NCBI GenBank assembly: GCA_037349315.1
Contig: JBAIAC010000042.1
Coordinates: 7,068,001-7,132,000 of the forward strand
DNA length: 64,000 nucleotides
DNA from: Chelydra serpentina
Lineage: Eukaryota > Chordata > Testudines > Chelydridae
Direction: 5' to 3'
Within the stretch, counting starts at the first letter, position 1, and the number at the start of each line of letters is the position of its first letter. Under the pieces are notes generated by a model that did not search any database, was not told the origin of the DNA, and was given only the letters and a program-made list of their open reading frames with translations. Positions 9,239-20,349 of the stretch are shown here, in pieces. The position numbers were made by a program, and so were the translations under genes.

Positions 9239-11566
9239 GGAAAGGTCATTTAAAAACTTGTTGAATGACAGCCTTCTGCTGCTTGAGCAATCCGCAGGGG
9301 TGGAGTGGTTGTTCACACGTTGCCTTCCCCACCCCCAAGTTTTGGGGACTCTGGGTGAGGAGGCTATGGGACTTGGGGAGGGGTGAGGGCAGTTACAGAT
9401 GTGCTGCAGCAGCGGTCTGTCATCCTGACTGCGTTCCTGCAGAACATCCACCAGACGCCGGAGCGTGTCAGTTTGCTCCTGCAGTAGCCCAAGCATTGCC
9501 TCTGTCACCCTCTGGTCTTCCTGATGCCACCTCTCAGCACGTGCATCCCTCCTGTCCTCACGAGCGTCCCTCCTCTCCTCCTGTTCACTGGCCGCTTCCT
9601 TGTACTGGGAAACTCTGTTCCTCCACACATTCTGCTGAGCTACTTCACTGTGGGAGCAGTGCATTAGCTCAGAGAACATCTCGTCGCGTGTGCGTTTCTT
9701 TCTCCACCTTATCTGTGACAGCCTTTGGGAGGGAGATGCCGGGGGAAGCCTAGGGACAATTGCAGCTGTGGGATGAAAAAAAGGGAGTGAATTTTTTAAA
9801 TAGATACATTTTACAGAACAATGCATATACTATTTCACGGTGAACAGCACCATTCACAGTACCTGCCAAATATACTTGCAGTACAAGGTTGCATTTTGCA
9901 TCTTTATATTGAGTGCCTGGGGCTTTGGTGTACAGATCACACACGCAGGGCTGGGCAACAGAATTCAGCTAGCGGGCGGCCATGGTAAGCCATAGACTTT
10001 TGGCCTCGGAAACCTTAATTAACAGCAGCGCCCTCTTTTCACGCTCAAAGCCAAGTAACTCAAAACAAATTAACTCCAGCCATCCCATTCTCTGGGATGC
10101 TAGCTTTTGCCATCACCCAAAAGCGTGACTGGTATCAGGGAAGCTCCCTGCTAGCCGAAAGCCAACTGCCCAGCCTGAACGGCCCCGCTCCCCGCTCCCA
10201 CCGCATGGCTGGTATAAAGGAAGCTCCCTGTTAGCCGAAAGCCAACTGCCAAGCCTGAACGGCCCCCCTCCCTGCTCCCACCATGTGCCTGGTATCAGGG
10301 AAGCTCCCTGCTAGCCGAACGCCAACTGCCCAGCATGACCGATCACCCTCACCGCTCGGCTGGTATCACGGAAGCTCCCTGCTAACCGAACACCAACTTC
10401 CCAGCCTGAACGTTCCCCCTCCCTGTCCCCACCGCGTGGCTGGTATCAGGGAAGATCCCTGCTAGCCGAACGTCAACTGCCCAGCAGGAACGAACACCCT
10501 CCCCTCCCCCACCGCGTGGCTGGAAACTGCGGGGAGGATTTCTTTTCAGGAACAGGCAAACAGCCCAGTAGAAACGGCCACCTCTGACTGTCCCCGTAAT
10601 TAAATTCCCGTATTTCAAACAGGTCACCATGAATAATATCACTCTGATGAGGATAACACAGACAGAGAAAGAACGGATGTTGCTTGAATGCCAGCGAACA
10701 CCGGGGCCGTATGCTGCCAGTCTTTGCCGTGCAATGATACCAGACTACTTGATACTGGCCTGGTAAAGTTTCCTACCATGGAGAACGCAGTAAGGCTCCT
10801 CTCCCCAGAAACCTTCTGCAAAGGCTTTTAGAGTACCTCCAGGAGAGCTTCATGGAGATGTCCCTGGAGGATTTCTGCTCCATCCCCAGACATGTTAACA
10901 GACTTTTCCAGTAGCTCTACTGGCGAGGAAAGCATCCCAAGACCTCAGGGCAAAGTAACCATTAAAAACCAATTGCTTTACAACCATGCCTTTTTCTATT
11001 GAAAAGACACACTCCCCTGATGTGCCTTCTCCGGCTTCACGGTCCGGGATACTGCCTTGGGAGGGTTGGGAGGGGATCTCTGTCAGGGTGAGGAAAAGTT
11101 CCTGGCTTTCGGGGAAATCGCCCTGCAGAGCGCTGTCGAGCACCTCGTCCTCATCATCCCGCTCATCATCTTCCCCATCTGCAAAGACCTCAGAGGATGC
11201 GAGTGATGATAATATCCCATCCTCGGAGTCCACGGACAGGGGTGGGGTAGTGGTGGCAGCCACTCCTAGGATGGCATGCAGCGCAGCATAGAAGCGGCAT
11301 GTCTGGGGATCTGACCCGGAGCATCCGTTTGAATCTTTGGTCTTCTGGTACGCTTGTCTCAGCTCCTTAATTTTAACACAGCACTGCATTGCATCCCTGC
11401 TGTATCCTCTTTCCATCATGGCCTTGGTGATTTTTTCATATATTTTTGCATTACGTCTTTTTGATGCTAGCTCTGCTAGCACGGATTCATCTCCCCAGAC
11501 TGCTATCAGGTCTAACACCTCCCGTTCTGTCCATGCTGGAGCCCTCTTTCTATTCTGGGACTGCAT
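9170..11566 (-). pseudogene. Harbinger Myb/SANT-like protein, two exons, donor lost
   Basis: This companion protein of Harbinger elements would bind transposon ends and help transposase enter the nucleus. Similar genes in turtle assemblies are often named ZSCAN29-like. Exon 1 is 11566-11017. It starts at MQSQNRKR and has a Myb/SANT-like trihelix domain (WTEREVLDLIAVW to about residue 80), then an acidic Asp/Glu-rich stretch. Exon 2 is 9765-9170 after the acceptor 'catcccacag'. It contains RWRKKRTRDEMFSELM, a charged coiled-coil-like segment (REDRRDARAERWHQEDQ) and LRRLVDVLQER, with TGA at 9172-9170. Both junctions are phase 1 and together give 381 residues with no internal stop. The donor should be GT at 11016-11015 but reads GG (tcag|gggagt), so splicing is probably lost. 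Unspliced, the frame runs on to 10895. The intron holds an 80-bp tandem repeat. Confidence 0.75.
10131..10524. repeat. Five-copy tandem repeat, about 80-bp unit
   Basis: The 'ggtatcagggaagctccctg' phrase recurs at 10131, 10211, 10291, 10362 and 10442, and a decayed start follows at 10522. The period is 80 bases, with one 71-base unit. Each unit continues 'ctagccgaa.gccaactgcccagc'. The array lies inside the intron of the Myb-like transposon gene. Confidence 0.9.
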
Positions 11567-11759
11567 GGTCACCTCTGCTGAAGAGCTCTGCTTCGTTACC
11601 TGTGCTGCTGAGCTCGCCACGATGGCCAAACAGGAAATGAAATTCAAACTGGCCAAACAGGAAATGAAATTCAAATGTTCCCGGGGCTTTTCCGGTGTAC
11701 CTCGCCAGAGCATCCGAGGTGGGACTGCTGTCCAGAGAGGTCGCAGTGGTGCACTGTGG

Positions 11760-11982
11760 GATAGCTCCCGGAAACCAATAACGTCGAATTCCGTCCACAC
11801 TAACCCTAATTCGACACGGCAATATCGATTTTAACGCTAATCCCCTCGTCGGGGAGGAGTACAGAAATCGATTTAAAGAGCCCTTTATATTGAAATAAAT
11901 GGCTTCATTGTGTGGACGGGTGCAGAGTTAATTCGCTTTAACGCTGCTAAATTCGATATAAAGTCGTAGTGTAGACCAGGCC
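11760..11982 (-). repeat. Right terminal region of the Harbinger element
   Basis: It contains 'ccgtccacac' and 'gtgtggacggg' as inner inverted motifs, 'atcgatt' runs, and the outer terminus 'gtagtgtagaccaggcc' ending at 11982. Similar 'gtgtagac' termini occur on MITEs at 14811, 18774 and 50434. Confidence 0.65.
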
Positions 11983-12059
11983 TTAGTGAATTTGATAGAT
12001 TTGAAGTTCTGTGCCTTATTGCATTCATGTCCCATCAGGTGGTTTAACATATGTCACAA

Positions 12060-12462
12060 GGGATTTTGCTGCTCTTTGATCATATCCTCAATGGTAGTTG
12101 CCACCCTGGGAAGATAAAAGAAGGCTGAGTGGGGACCTGATAACAATCTTCAAATATGTTATGGGCGGTTATAGAGAGGATGGTGATCAATTGTCCTCCA
12201 TGTTCATTGAAGATAGGACAAGAAGTAATGGGCTGAATCTGAAGGGATATTTAGGTTAGAGATTAGGGAAAGTTTTATAAATCTAAGGACAGTTAAACTC
12301 TGGACTACGCTGCCAAAGGAGGGTTTGGGATCCCCATCACTGGAGGTTTTTGGAAGAACAGGTTGGACAAGCAATTTTCAGGGCTGATTTAGGTTTACTA
12401 GGTCCTGCCTCAGCTTCTCGAGGTCCTTTTCAGTCCCACATTTCTATGGCTCTGTGATTCTT
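12060..12462 (+). mobile_element. CR1-like LINE 3' region
   Basis: Decayed coding, 'ggggacctgataacaatcttcaaatatgt', corresponds to the [11 protein letters not shown] part. It is followed by 'gaagataggacaagaagtaatgg' (EDRTRSNG) and a 'tggctctgtgattc' tail. The frame is broken throughout. Confidence 0.8.
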
Positions 12463-13200
12463 TTATATAACTGCAAAAGACAGGAGTTCACTTTTCTCTA
12501 TCGGGTGGGCTGGTGCCAGATGCTGGAGAGCGGCGGTGGCTATAGGGGAGTGCTAAGGGAAATAACCCCCACAAACGTCCCCCCTAGTTCTGCCCCTGGC
12601 CCAGGGGCCCAGGGCACCAACAGCAGCATGGCATCCTGCACCATGGCACCAGCCACCCCAGCTCTGGCCAGGAGACGGGACCTGGGGGGAGGAGGAGGCA
12701 GAACTGGCACCTACCTGAGGAGGAGCACGGGGTGGGGCCACAGAGAGGGGCAGGGACTCATGATGAGGGGGGCACAGCCCCCCTTCCCAATTTTCTGTTT
12801 ATCCCACCTCAGCCCCGCACCGGTAAGAAGCTGGCACGGCACCTGGGCTTATCTAAATCTGATCACTTCCCCTACTCTGCTGAGAGAGACCTAAACAGGC
12901 AGGGCAGAGTCCTCCTTAGTCATTATCAGACAGCCCCTCCATGAGTACCTCTCCATCGCCATCACTGCCACATTTCCACACTCACATTTCTGCTCCCTTT
13001 CCACCCAGTGGTCAGTTCAGATCATAACCTCTTTGCAGGTGTAATTCCAGTATCAGACATTAGGTTTGCTGCATTGGCAATTTCATCTCCTCTGGGTGTG
13101 TGCAGGCTGTCATTCATGAGACAGCCCTGCCTCTCCCTAAGGTATGCCCGCCATCTGTGTAGTATGTGGGTGACCCACAGTCTTTCTCCTCACAATACCC
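12463..13200. other. Intergenic, moderately GC-rich, no gene seen
   Basis: Open frames exist on both strands, but their proteins are Pro/Gly/Arg-rich without recognisable domains, and no splice-flanked exon stands out. Confidence 0.3.
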
Positions 13201-13204
13201 CCAG

Positions 13205-13360
13205 GGGGTGGGGGACATCTGTTATCTCCATTAAACAGCTGGAGAACTGAGGCCCAGAGATCACTTTGGTCAAACAGGCAGTCTTTGGTGGAGGCGGGTC
13301 TGGAACACAGGGCTCCCAAGGGCTGGAATAACTCCCTAAGCACTACACTATCCATCTGCT
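13205..13360 (-). repeat. MIR-type SINE remnant
   Basis: 'tctgttatctccattaaacagctggagaactgaggcccagaga' followed by 'tcactttggtcaaacaggca' matches the reversed 3' half of a MIR/CORE-SINE (gaaactgaggc...gaggtcactt). The head is not recognisable. Confidence 0.4.
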
Positions 13361-14470
13361 CTTCCCCCTACATGCCTTCCAGCTTCCTACTAGTCCCCAC
13401 AACTCCTTCCTTCAATGTAGCCCCTCACTAATCTTGTCTTTCTATTTAGCCACTCTCTGATAACACATCCTCTCAGCCACAATAACATTCAGCAAGCCTG
13501 TGCCAAATAGATATGGATAGTTGTACTATTATCTGCAAGTACTGCAGCTCATACCCCTCCAGGACCTGGGATAGAACCCAGGAGTCCTGACTCTCAACAT
13601 TCCTCTGATGTCTAGCAAATAGTTACAAAGAGTTCTTGTCGCTCTTGCAGATCCAGACTGACACGGCCACCCCTTTGATACCTAGCAAATAGTTGTGTCG
13701 TCCATTGGCAAAATGTGTCTCCTCCCTTTCTAGTGGTTTACATCTCTGAACTTTCGCATGTGAGTGAAGGGACCAAAAGGGGGAACATCTCTGTGTTGTT
13801 GGTTGTCATATTTCCTCGCTATGTGAATCAAATTGCCCGAGTGGAATATTTGGCTCAGTTACAAAGCAGGTTTCATATTTAAAATGTTTCCATCAGCTTT
13901 TATTTGTGCTTTCCTGTGTCCACCCCCACCCCCACCAAGACTAGGGTTCTCAAAAGAACCTAAAGGAGTTAGGAATCCAGATTCAATTTACTTTTCATGA
14001 TGGTTAAGTGCCTAATTCCTTGAGGCTGATTGGAAAATCCTGATTGAAATGTCTAATTTGCAAACTTGGACCAAGTAGACAATATTTCGTAGGAATCTTA
14101 CTGTCCAATTACTATGCTCCCCACTTTGAGAGCCCAGCCTATCATACTTGACCAATGTGGACAACCCTTACTGGGGCATGTTGTCTCACGGAAGGGGACG
14201 GGACTGCTCACATAAGAAAGGGTTATTCATCTGCTTTGGGATAGCAGGATCAGGTCCTTGCTAGGTACAGCAGGACATCTCAGTCATGCAACTCAATCAT
14301 CCCGCAGAGAGGAGAGAACTTCTTTGAGCTAAGCAGGCTGATTGTATCAGGACTGGTTTTTGTGCTGTCTGTGTTACAAAGAGCAGGAACTCCCCAGAGT
14401 CAGCCCATAGAAAACTCCCCTCAGAAGTGGCATCAAGGGAGACACAATCTTCTCCTGCAAAGGATACAAA

Positions 14471-14645
14471 TATGAAGTTGAAGATAGGACAAGAAGGAAT
14501 CGGTTCTAATTGCATCAAGGCAGATTTATGTTAGATATTAGGAAAAGCTTTCTAACTCTAAGGGTAGTTAAGCACTTAAACAGGTTATCAAGAGAGGTTG
14601 TGGAAACCTCATTTTCAGAGGTTTTTAAGAATAGGTTAGGGAGAA
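14471..14645 (+). mobile_element. CR1-like LINE fragment
   Basis: 'gaagataggacaagaaggaatcgg', 'ttagatattaggaaaagctttctaac' and 'agaggttgtggaaacctc' correspond to the [16 protein letters not shown] and REVVESP parts of CR1 ORF2. Truncated at both ends. Confidence 0.7.
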
Positions 14646-14810
14646 CCAGGTCTCTTTACTGGGAGAACCGAATTTCTGGGGAGAAATGAGAGAGAAGAAC
14701 CTGAATCCTGGTCACCAAATCCAGAGAGATCAATGCTAGACTGGAGGCTGAATATCCTGTGGTTGAAGGTGAGTGTTATCCCTCATGCTCCTACTGCCAC
14801 ACACTATCCT

Positions 14811-15054
14811 GGTCCACACTAGGGGGGGGATCGATCTCAGATACGCAACTTCAGCTACGAGAATAGCGTAGCTGAAGTCGACGTATCTTAGATTGAATTA
14901 AAATTACTTACTTCGGGTCCACGCGGCGCAGGATCGCTCCCCCGTCTACTCCGCTTACTCCTTGCGCCGAACTGGTGTTCCAGAGTCGACGGGGAGCGCT
15001 TCTGGGATCGATCTCTACCCGCCGAATCGGGCGGGTAGTGTAGACGTACCCTAA
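14811..15054 (-). mobile_element. MITE with gtctacacta termini
   Basis: The termini 'ctggtccacactag' and 'gtagtgtagacgtaccct' are inverted relative to each other. The interior has 'gatacgcaacttcagctacg' facing 'cgtagctgaagtcgacgtatc', a strong hairpin, and 'cagagtcgacggggagcg'. The same interior occurs in the opposite orientation at 50434-50735, so these are two copies of one non-autonomous family. No coding capacity. Confidence 0.75.
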
Positions 15055-15344
15055 GATAGAGACTGCCAAGCAGTGCAGTCAAAAGCTGTGTAATCAGTGG
15101 TGATTCAGTCTTGCCTTCCCCCAGAGATGCCAGTCAGTGTAAATATTGCCATGTAACTGATGTGGGGGGCTAAGGCAGAGAGAGGGGAAATGTCTTCCCA
15201 TTGCTCACCATCATTGGCGGAACCTGGCACAGAATTATAGAATCTAGAGACAAGAAAGGAAAACACTGTCCCCTCCAGCCCATCTCTCTGCTAGGACTGG
15301 CCCCAATAGTACATTTATTAGTGTCTGCTCCATTTTACTTTGAA

Positions 15345-16255
15345 ATAACCCAATCAATGAAGAACAAAGGGATTTCCAGACTGGACCAGATTCAGGTCCA
15401 TTTAGCCCAGTCTCCTGTCTCTGACAGTGGCAGCCCCAGAGGCTGCAGAGGAATGTGTAATAATGCTGCAGTAACACTTGTGGAATGATGTGCCCCCCAC
15501 ATCGGATCTCATCCTGATCTCTATTAGTTAGAGATGGGCTTAAGCCCTTAACTCCAAGGTGTAAGATCCCTTCTAGAACTGTTGTTAAACTGTCGATAGA
15601 ATCATAGAAATGTAGGGCCGCAAGGGACCTTGAGAGGTCATCTAGTCCATCCTCCAGTGCTGAGTCACGACCAACTATACCTAGACCATCCCTGGCAGGT
15701 GCTTGTCCAACCTGTTCTAAAAACTTCCAGTGACGGGGATTCCACAGCTCACCTTGGTAACTTGTTCCAATGTTGAACTAGCCTTATAAATAGGTTTTCG
15801 TTCCCAAATATCTAACCTAAATCTCTCTTGCTTCAGAGTAAGCTCTGACTTCTTATCCTACCTTCAGTGGGTGTGGAGAACAATTGATCACCATCTTCTT
15901 TATAACAGCCCTTGACGTATTTGAAGACTGTCAGATCCCAGACAGTCTTCTTTTTTCAATAGAAGAAAATATTCGTTTTTTTCATATAACAGTCAAGTTC
16001 CTTTTTGAATCTTGTTAAGTTCTTGGCCCAAACAACTTCCTGTGGCAATGAGTTCTAATTACTGGCTTCCAAGCCAGGCAGTTTCACAGCCAGCCTGATA
16101 CTTCTCGCTGTCAGGATATATTACCTAATATTCACCTGAAATTTTCCCTTATTTATTTCCTCCCTTCACTTTGAGATTTTCTTTGTTAATCGTTTGTCAG
16201 CTAATTCCTATTTACATTTTCCAATATTTTTAGGCTCTTTTCTCTCTCACTGCTT
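15345..16255 (-). mobile_element. Old CR1-like LINE, split by a younger CR1
   Basis: The outer parts, 15345-15598 and 15946-16255, resemble the CR1 relative at 57985-58735: 'tttttgaatcttgttaagttcttggcc' and 'ctgtggcaatgagtt' recur in both. The middle (15599-15945) is a different CR1 with its own 3' terminus, so it was inserted later. Confidence 0.6.
15599..15945 (-). mobile_element. CR1 LINE 3' fragment nested in an older CR1
   Basis: Starts at 'agaatcatagaaatgtagggccgcaa', the reversed CR1 3' end, and runs through 'ccaacctgttctaaaaac' and 'tctaacctaaatctctcttgc'. It is bounded by the two halves of an older element. Confidence 0.75.
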
Positions 16256-16265
16256 ACTTGTCATT

Positions 16266-16680
16266 AGAACTGGTTGAAAAATGTTGATATTTGAAAGTGA
16301 TTTCCATTTATCAGGAAGAAGTTTACATTTTTTAAATCTTTTGATGATTTTTTAAAAAATGAATACATTACGTTTAAACTTTTTGTTTTTTTCTCCCTCT
16401 TTTTTTTCCTGTTTACCACTGGGTGCAATAAAATGAATAGTGACATTTCCTCCAATCTTCCCCTGCTTTTATTCTTTTTTTTTCTTTTTGCCATGCAATA
16501 CATTTAAAAAGAAATTCTAAAATTTTTAAAAATTACCAAATGGCAAAGTATCAGACTTCCATTTTTCCTTTTAACTCTCAGTAACTTTTTCAAAATTGTG
16601 GAAGTTCAGAGTGGAAAATGGAAAAAAAAAGATAAAAAAGGAATTGTGAACAAAAAATAAAATACCTCATACAAGATATA
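16266..16680. repeat. AT-rich MITE-like element (agagctgg family)
   Basis: Begins 'agaactggttgaaaaatg' and contains 'gggtgcaataaaatgaatagtg', which returns almost unchanged inside the element at 56501-57148. Non-coding. Confidence 0.5.
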
Positions 16681-17419
16681 TGGCATATTTTCTGAATCAT
16701 GTGAGTTTATACTTCTTATAAATGTACAGCTTTGCTAGTGTGGATGACAATGGGGATTTTGATCATTCAGTTTTCAGAATGTCGCTAAGCAGTTTGAATC
16801 AACAATATTCCTTGGTAGAGAAATCCAAAAGTTAATATGTGATGATCACATAGCAGCATAAACACTGATCTACATGGTACAGCATAAATGAAATCAAACA
16901 ATGACCACCTAAAAATGCTTAGGAGGTGAGGGCTTGGACTGGTACAACCACATTCATGGAGCGTTGGTTTCTGTCGGGGACAAAGGAAGTTTCTGAGGTC
17001 CAAACCAAGACGATTCTCAGCCAGCAAAATTGTGGGGTGTTTTACCAGCCCAAACAAGTCTGTCTGAATTCAGGGAATCCAGTCCTACACCTTCATTTGA
17101 CAGACTTGTCCTGGTGAACTGGTTTCCTCACTGCACATCACTAGTGTCAGCTCTTTGAAGCAGAATCAAGGGAGCAAGGCTTAATCTGTTCTTAGTCAGA
17201 TAAATTAGGGTCTTTACACAAATATGATCTTGCTTTAGCAGCACCTTTGTGTGTCAGTTTTTCTCACTCTCAGATATCATCAGCCTCCCTTGTCTCACTC
17301 CCAGCCTATCAGCCTATGTGCTCAGCCCAGTATTTGGGCAGGTGACATGAAGGAGAGGGAGCATTTGAACATTTATGCATTTAAATTGATAATGTGATAC
17401 TGACGTTTAACAAATGCTG

Positions 17420-17436
17420 TTCTCATTCTATTGTAG
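17420..17436 (+). promoter_or_regulatory. Splice acceptor upstream of the OR start
   Basis: 'gttctcattctattgtag' ends in AG at 17436, 19 bases before the ATG at 17456. It argues that the in-frame ATG at 17414 is intronic and not the start. Confidence 0.6.
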
Positions 17437-17455
17437 AGTTTGGTTAATTTCCCCC

Positions 17456-18430
17456 ATGGCAGACACGGAACAGGGAAATCAAACCTCCCTCACAGAATTC
17501 ATCCTCCTGGGATTTGGGACTGTCCCCAAACTGCAGATCCTTCTCTTTCTGCTGATCCTTGTGATTTACATTGTGACCATGGCCGGGAACATCCTCATTG
17601 TTGTGCTAGTTGTGGCTGATCAGAACCTTCACACCCCCATGTACTTCTTCCTGGGGAACTTGTCCTGCTTGGAGATCTGCTATTCCTCGACAATCCTGCC
17701 CAGGATGCTGGCCAGATTCCTGACTGGGGACAGAACCATTTCTACTGGGGGCTGCATCACACAATTTTACTTTGTTGGTTTCCTTGCAGCCACCGAGTGT
17801 TATCTCCTAGCAGCGATGTCTTATGATCGGTACCTAGCGATATGCAAACCACTGCATTATGCAACCATTATGAATGGCAGTTTCTGCCTCCAGCTAGCAG
17901 CTGGGTCTTGGATAAATGGATTTCTAGGTATTATCATAATAGTTTCTCTTATGTTACAATTAACTTTCTGTGGTGCCAATGAAATTGATCATTTCTTCTG
18001 TGAATCTACACAAATAATAAATCTGTACTGCAATGACATCTACCAGGTGGAGCTTGTAATCACCATTGTTGCTGCTTTATTTACCCTGCCCCCTTTTGCT
18101 TTAACTGGGACATCCTACGTTTGTATCATCTCCACCATCCTAAGAATCCCTTCCACCACCGGGAGGCAAAAGGCATTTTCTACCTGCTCCTCTCACCTCA
18201 TCGTGGTGACAATGTTCTATGGGACACTGATCATTGTGTATCTGCTACCAAAAACCAACACACTCAGAGACCTCAACAAAGTGTTCTCTGTCTTCTACAC
18301 AATTCTGACTCCTATGGCCAATCCGTTCATATACAGCCTGAGAAACAAAGAAGTGAAAGAGGCTCTGAGAAAAATTGTCAATAAATGTGTAGATTTTACA
18401 GGAATTCAGAAATGCTACTGTATTTTTTGA
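17456..18430 (+). CDS. Olfactory receptor, family 11-like, intact
   Basis: This is an intact seven-transmembrane odorant receptor of 324 residues, in one exon. Asn8-Gln-Thr is an N-glycosylation site. TM1 carries Gly44-Asn45, followed by LHTPMYFFLGNLS (58-70). Cys100 at the start of TM3 is the conserved disulphide partner. MSYDRYLAIC lies at 121-130, FFCES in the second extracellular loop, KAFSTCSSHL before TM6, and PMANPFIYSLRNKEVKEALR in TM7 and the tail. The MSYDRYLAICKPLHY form points to family 11 or a near relative; the subfamily is uncertain. I chose ATG 17456 because an upstream in-frame ATG at 17414 lies before a splice acceptor ending at 17436 and would add 14 residues not usual in ORs. 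The C-terminal tail (FTGIQKCYCIF) is a little longer than usual. It is alone on its strand between the frameshifted OR and the two minus-strand ORs. Confidence 0.93.
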   Translation: MADTEQGNQTSLTEFILLGFGTVPKLQILLFLLILVIYIVTMAGNILIVVLVVADQNLHTPMYFFLGNLSCLEICYSSTILPRMLARFLTGDRTISTGGCITQFYFVGFLAATECYLLAAMSYDRYLAICKPLHYATIMNGSFCLQLAAGSWINGFLGIIIIVSLMLQLTFCGANEIDHFFCESTQIINLYCNDIYQVELVITIVAALFTLPPFALTGTSYVCIISTILRIPSTTGRQKAFSTCSSHLIVVTMFYGTLIIVYLLPKTNTLRDLNKVFSVFYTILTPMANPFIYSLRNKEVKEALRKIVNKCVDFTGIQKCYCIF

Positions 18431-18773
18431 AAGACAAAATAATGATGAATGCAGCTGATTTACACTTTAATGCTCAGAGGTTGTGCAGCCCTTACTTCAT
18501 TCTAGGTCTTTGGTAGTGTGAACTTGTGACACTTGAGGATGTGCAAAGATTTGAAATTGTAAGATCAATCAGAACCAGGATCTTTGTGTTAAAAATAAAA
18601 TTGAACTTTCTTTTCCTTGTTGAATTCCTTGTTGAATTCCATAGACTAAAACAAAGTAAGAATGTAAAATAATGACTTAGGGCTTGATCCACAAAGGGAC
18701 TTAGGCACTGCAAGGCCTAACTTCTAGTGCCTTGCTAGCCAGTGGAATCCACACCCAGGCTTGTAGGATCAGG

Positions 18774-19034
18774 GCACATGTCTACATTGAAATAAAAAGG
18801 TCAGCTGACGTGGGCTCATGGGGCTTGGGCCGCAGAGCTAAAAATGGCAGTGTAGTCATTTGGGCTTGGACTGGAGCCTGGGCTCTGAAACTCTGTGACG
18901 CGGGTGGGTCTCAGAGTCCAGGCTGCAGTCGAAGCCCAGACATCTACATGGCTGTATTTAGCCCCTCATCCCAATCCCTGTGGGCTCGAGTCAAATGGCT
19001 CTGAGACTCGGTGCCTTGGGATTTTTATTGCAGT
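18774..19034. mobile_element. MITE with terminal inverted repeats
   Basis: The left end 'catgtctacattgaaataaaa' and the right end 'tttttattgcagtgtagatga' are inverted copies. The interior is GC-rich 'gggcttgg' and 'gagcctgggctctga' sequence with no open frame of note. Confidence 0.7.
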
Positions 19035-19044
19035 GTAGATGAAC

Positions 19045-19640
19045 TAATACAGTTTAAGGCCTGAAGGGACAGCCAGATCATCTAGTCCAAGTCCCAGTAT
19101 ATCACAGGCCACCAACAGCCCCCTCCCCCTCCCCACACTAAATGCAAAACCAAAAGGAGACCAAAGTATCACAGCCCTCAGGAGATGAGACTATGATGTG
19201 CCACAGTCAGAGAACAGGAGGGACCGAGGGGCACCAGTGCCTGAAGCCCCCACAATGGCAGGGAGATGATTAAGTGAGATACACCCGATAATCCTGGCAA
19301 GTGACCTGCACCCCCATACTGCAAAAGGAAGTGATCCCCCCCAAAGGTCACTGCCAGTCTCACCAGGGGAAAATTCATCCCAACCCCACATGTGGTGATC
19401 AGTTAGACCCTGGTCATGTGAACAAGAATCAGCCAGCCCAGCACCTGAGAGAGAGAATGCTTGGTACCCCCTCACAGCCCTTGACCTCTTTGCTGATCTC
19501 CCATCTCCAGCTGTGGCCATCCCTGATGCTTCAGAGGAAGAAGAGAAAAAAATACATCAAGGTACAAAAAAAATCCCTTCCTGACCCCTGCAGGTGGCTA
19601 GCTGAAATCCTAAAATATGAACTTTAAGGGACATAAGACA
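19045..19640 (-). mobile_element. CR1-like LINE 3' region (old subfamily)
   Basis: Reversed order of the motifs in the 6690-7490 element: 'ggcctgaagggacagccagatcatctagtcc' near the 3' end, then 'ggggcaccagtgcctgaagccccc', 'tcaccaggggaaaattcatcc' and 'cttcctgacccctgcagg'. Confidence 0.65.
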
Positions 19641-20349
19641 TAAACCAGAAGTTAACATCAGGGCTGCCGATTCCTGCCCCCCACTGTCACAAGCACTTCT
19701 ATTCCTGCCCTTGCGTGTTGAGCTTTAGAATCTCCTAGTGGCACATGAGGTAACCCTTTCCCCCCACTGCTGTCTGGCAGAGTAAAGTGTTTGGCTCCAT
19801 CATAAGTTGTCTCCATAATGGCAGCATCCTTTTTGATCTGGCCTAGGAATAGTGTCATTGACTGCTCAGGTCTCATTTTCACTTTTGTTCTGATTATATA
19901 GCAGGCAAAACGTTTCAACTTTTATATAATATAATATAATTAATTAATAGTTAAAACAATAAAGTAAAAACACAACATTTCAATACTTCCCCCTCAAAAA
20001 TTTCAAGTAAATCGATACATTCCCACAAAACACTACAGTTGCATTGAATCAGGGCTTTTTAAATGGAAAGCTGTTCAGTTGGAGAAATTTCAACCAGATC
20101 TAATGATAATGATTGTCTGCCCCTTACTAGGGGCTGTGCCTTAAAGACGCCATCCAGTGCAATAACTGGAAACGAGAACTGTCCATCTTCTGAAAATCTT
20201 TCCATAAGGACAACAAAGGAGAGGAAAAGGGGAAGCCTCAGGAAACTCAGAAGGATATGTGTGTGTTTGGGTGGGAGTATGTAGTTCAGAGAATCCATTT
20301 TTACTTTTCTCTCTCTCTGCTACAGAAACTCTACCACAGGTTTTTACAG

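Larger units (their letters stand above)
8465..11982. mobile_element. PIF/Harbinger DNA transposon, left end lost
   Basis: The element has two convergent genes, a DDE transposase (+) and a Myb-like DNA-binding protein (-), which is the defining pair of PIF/Harbinger. The right terminal region (about 11760-11982) ends in 'gtcgtagtgtagaccaggcc'. It is followed by TTA at 11983, the usual 3-bp target of this superfamily. The left terminal repeat and the 5' part of the transposase are missing. Poly(A) signals of the two genes face each other: AATAAA on + at 9131-9136, and AATAAA on - at 9170-9165. The copy cannot be autonomous. Confidence 0.8.

Noticed and set aside
10131..10524. CRISPR-like array
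   Set aside because: Units are contiguous 80-bp tandem copies without distinct spacers, in a vertebrate transposon intron.
12454..12894. 146-codon + strand frame after a CR1
   Set aside because: Begins inside the CR1 tail, then Gly/Pro/Arg-rich sequence without a domain.
17414..17455. In-frame upstream ATG extending the OR
   Set aside because: It precedes a splice acceptor ending at 17436 and would add residues not typical of ORs.
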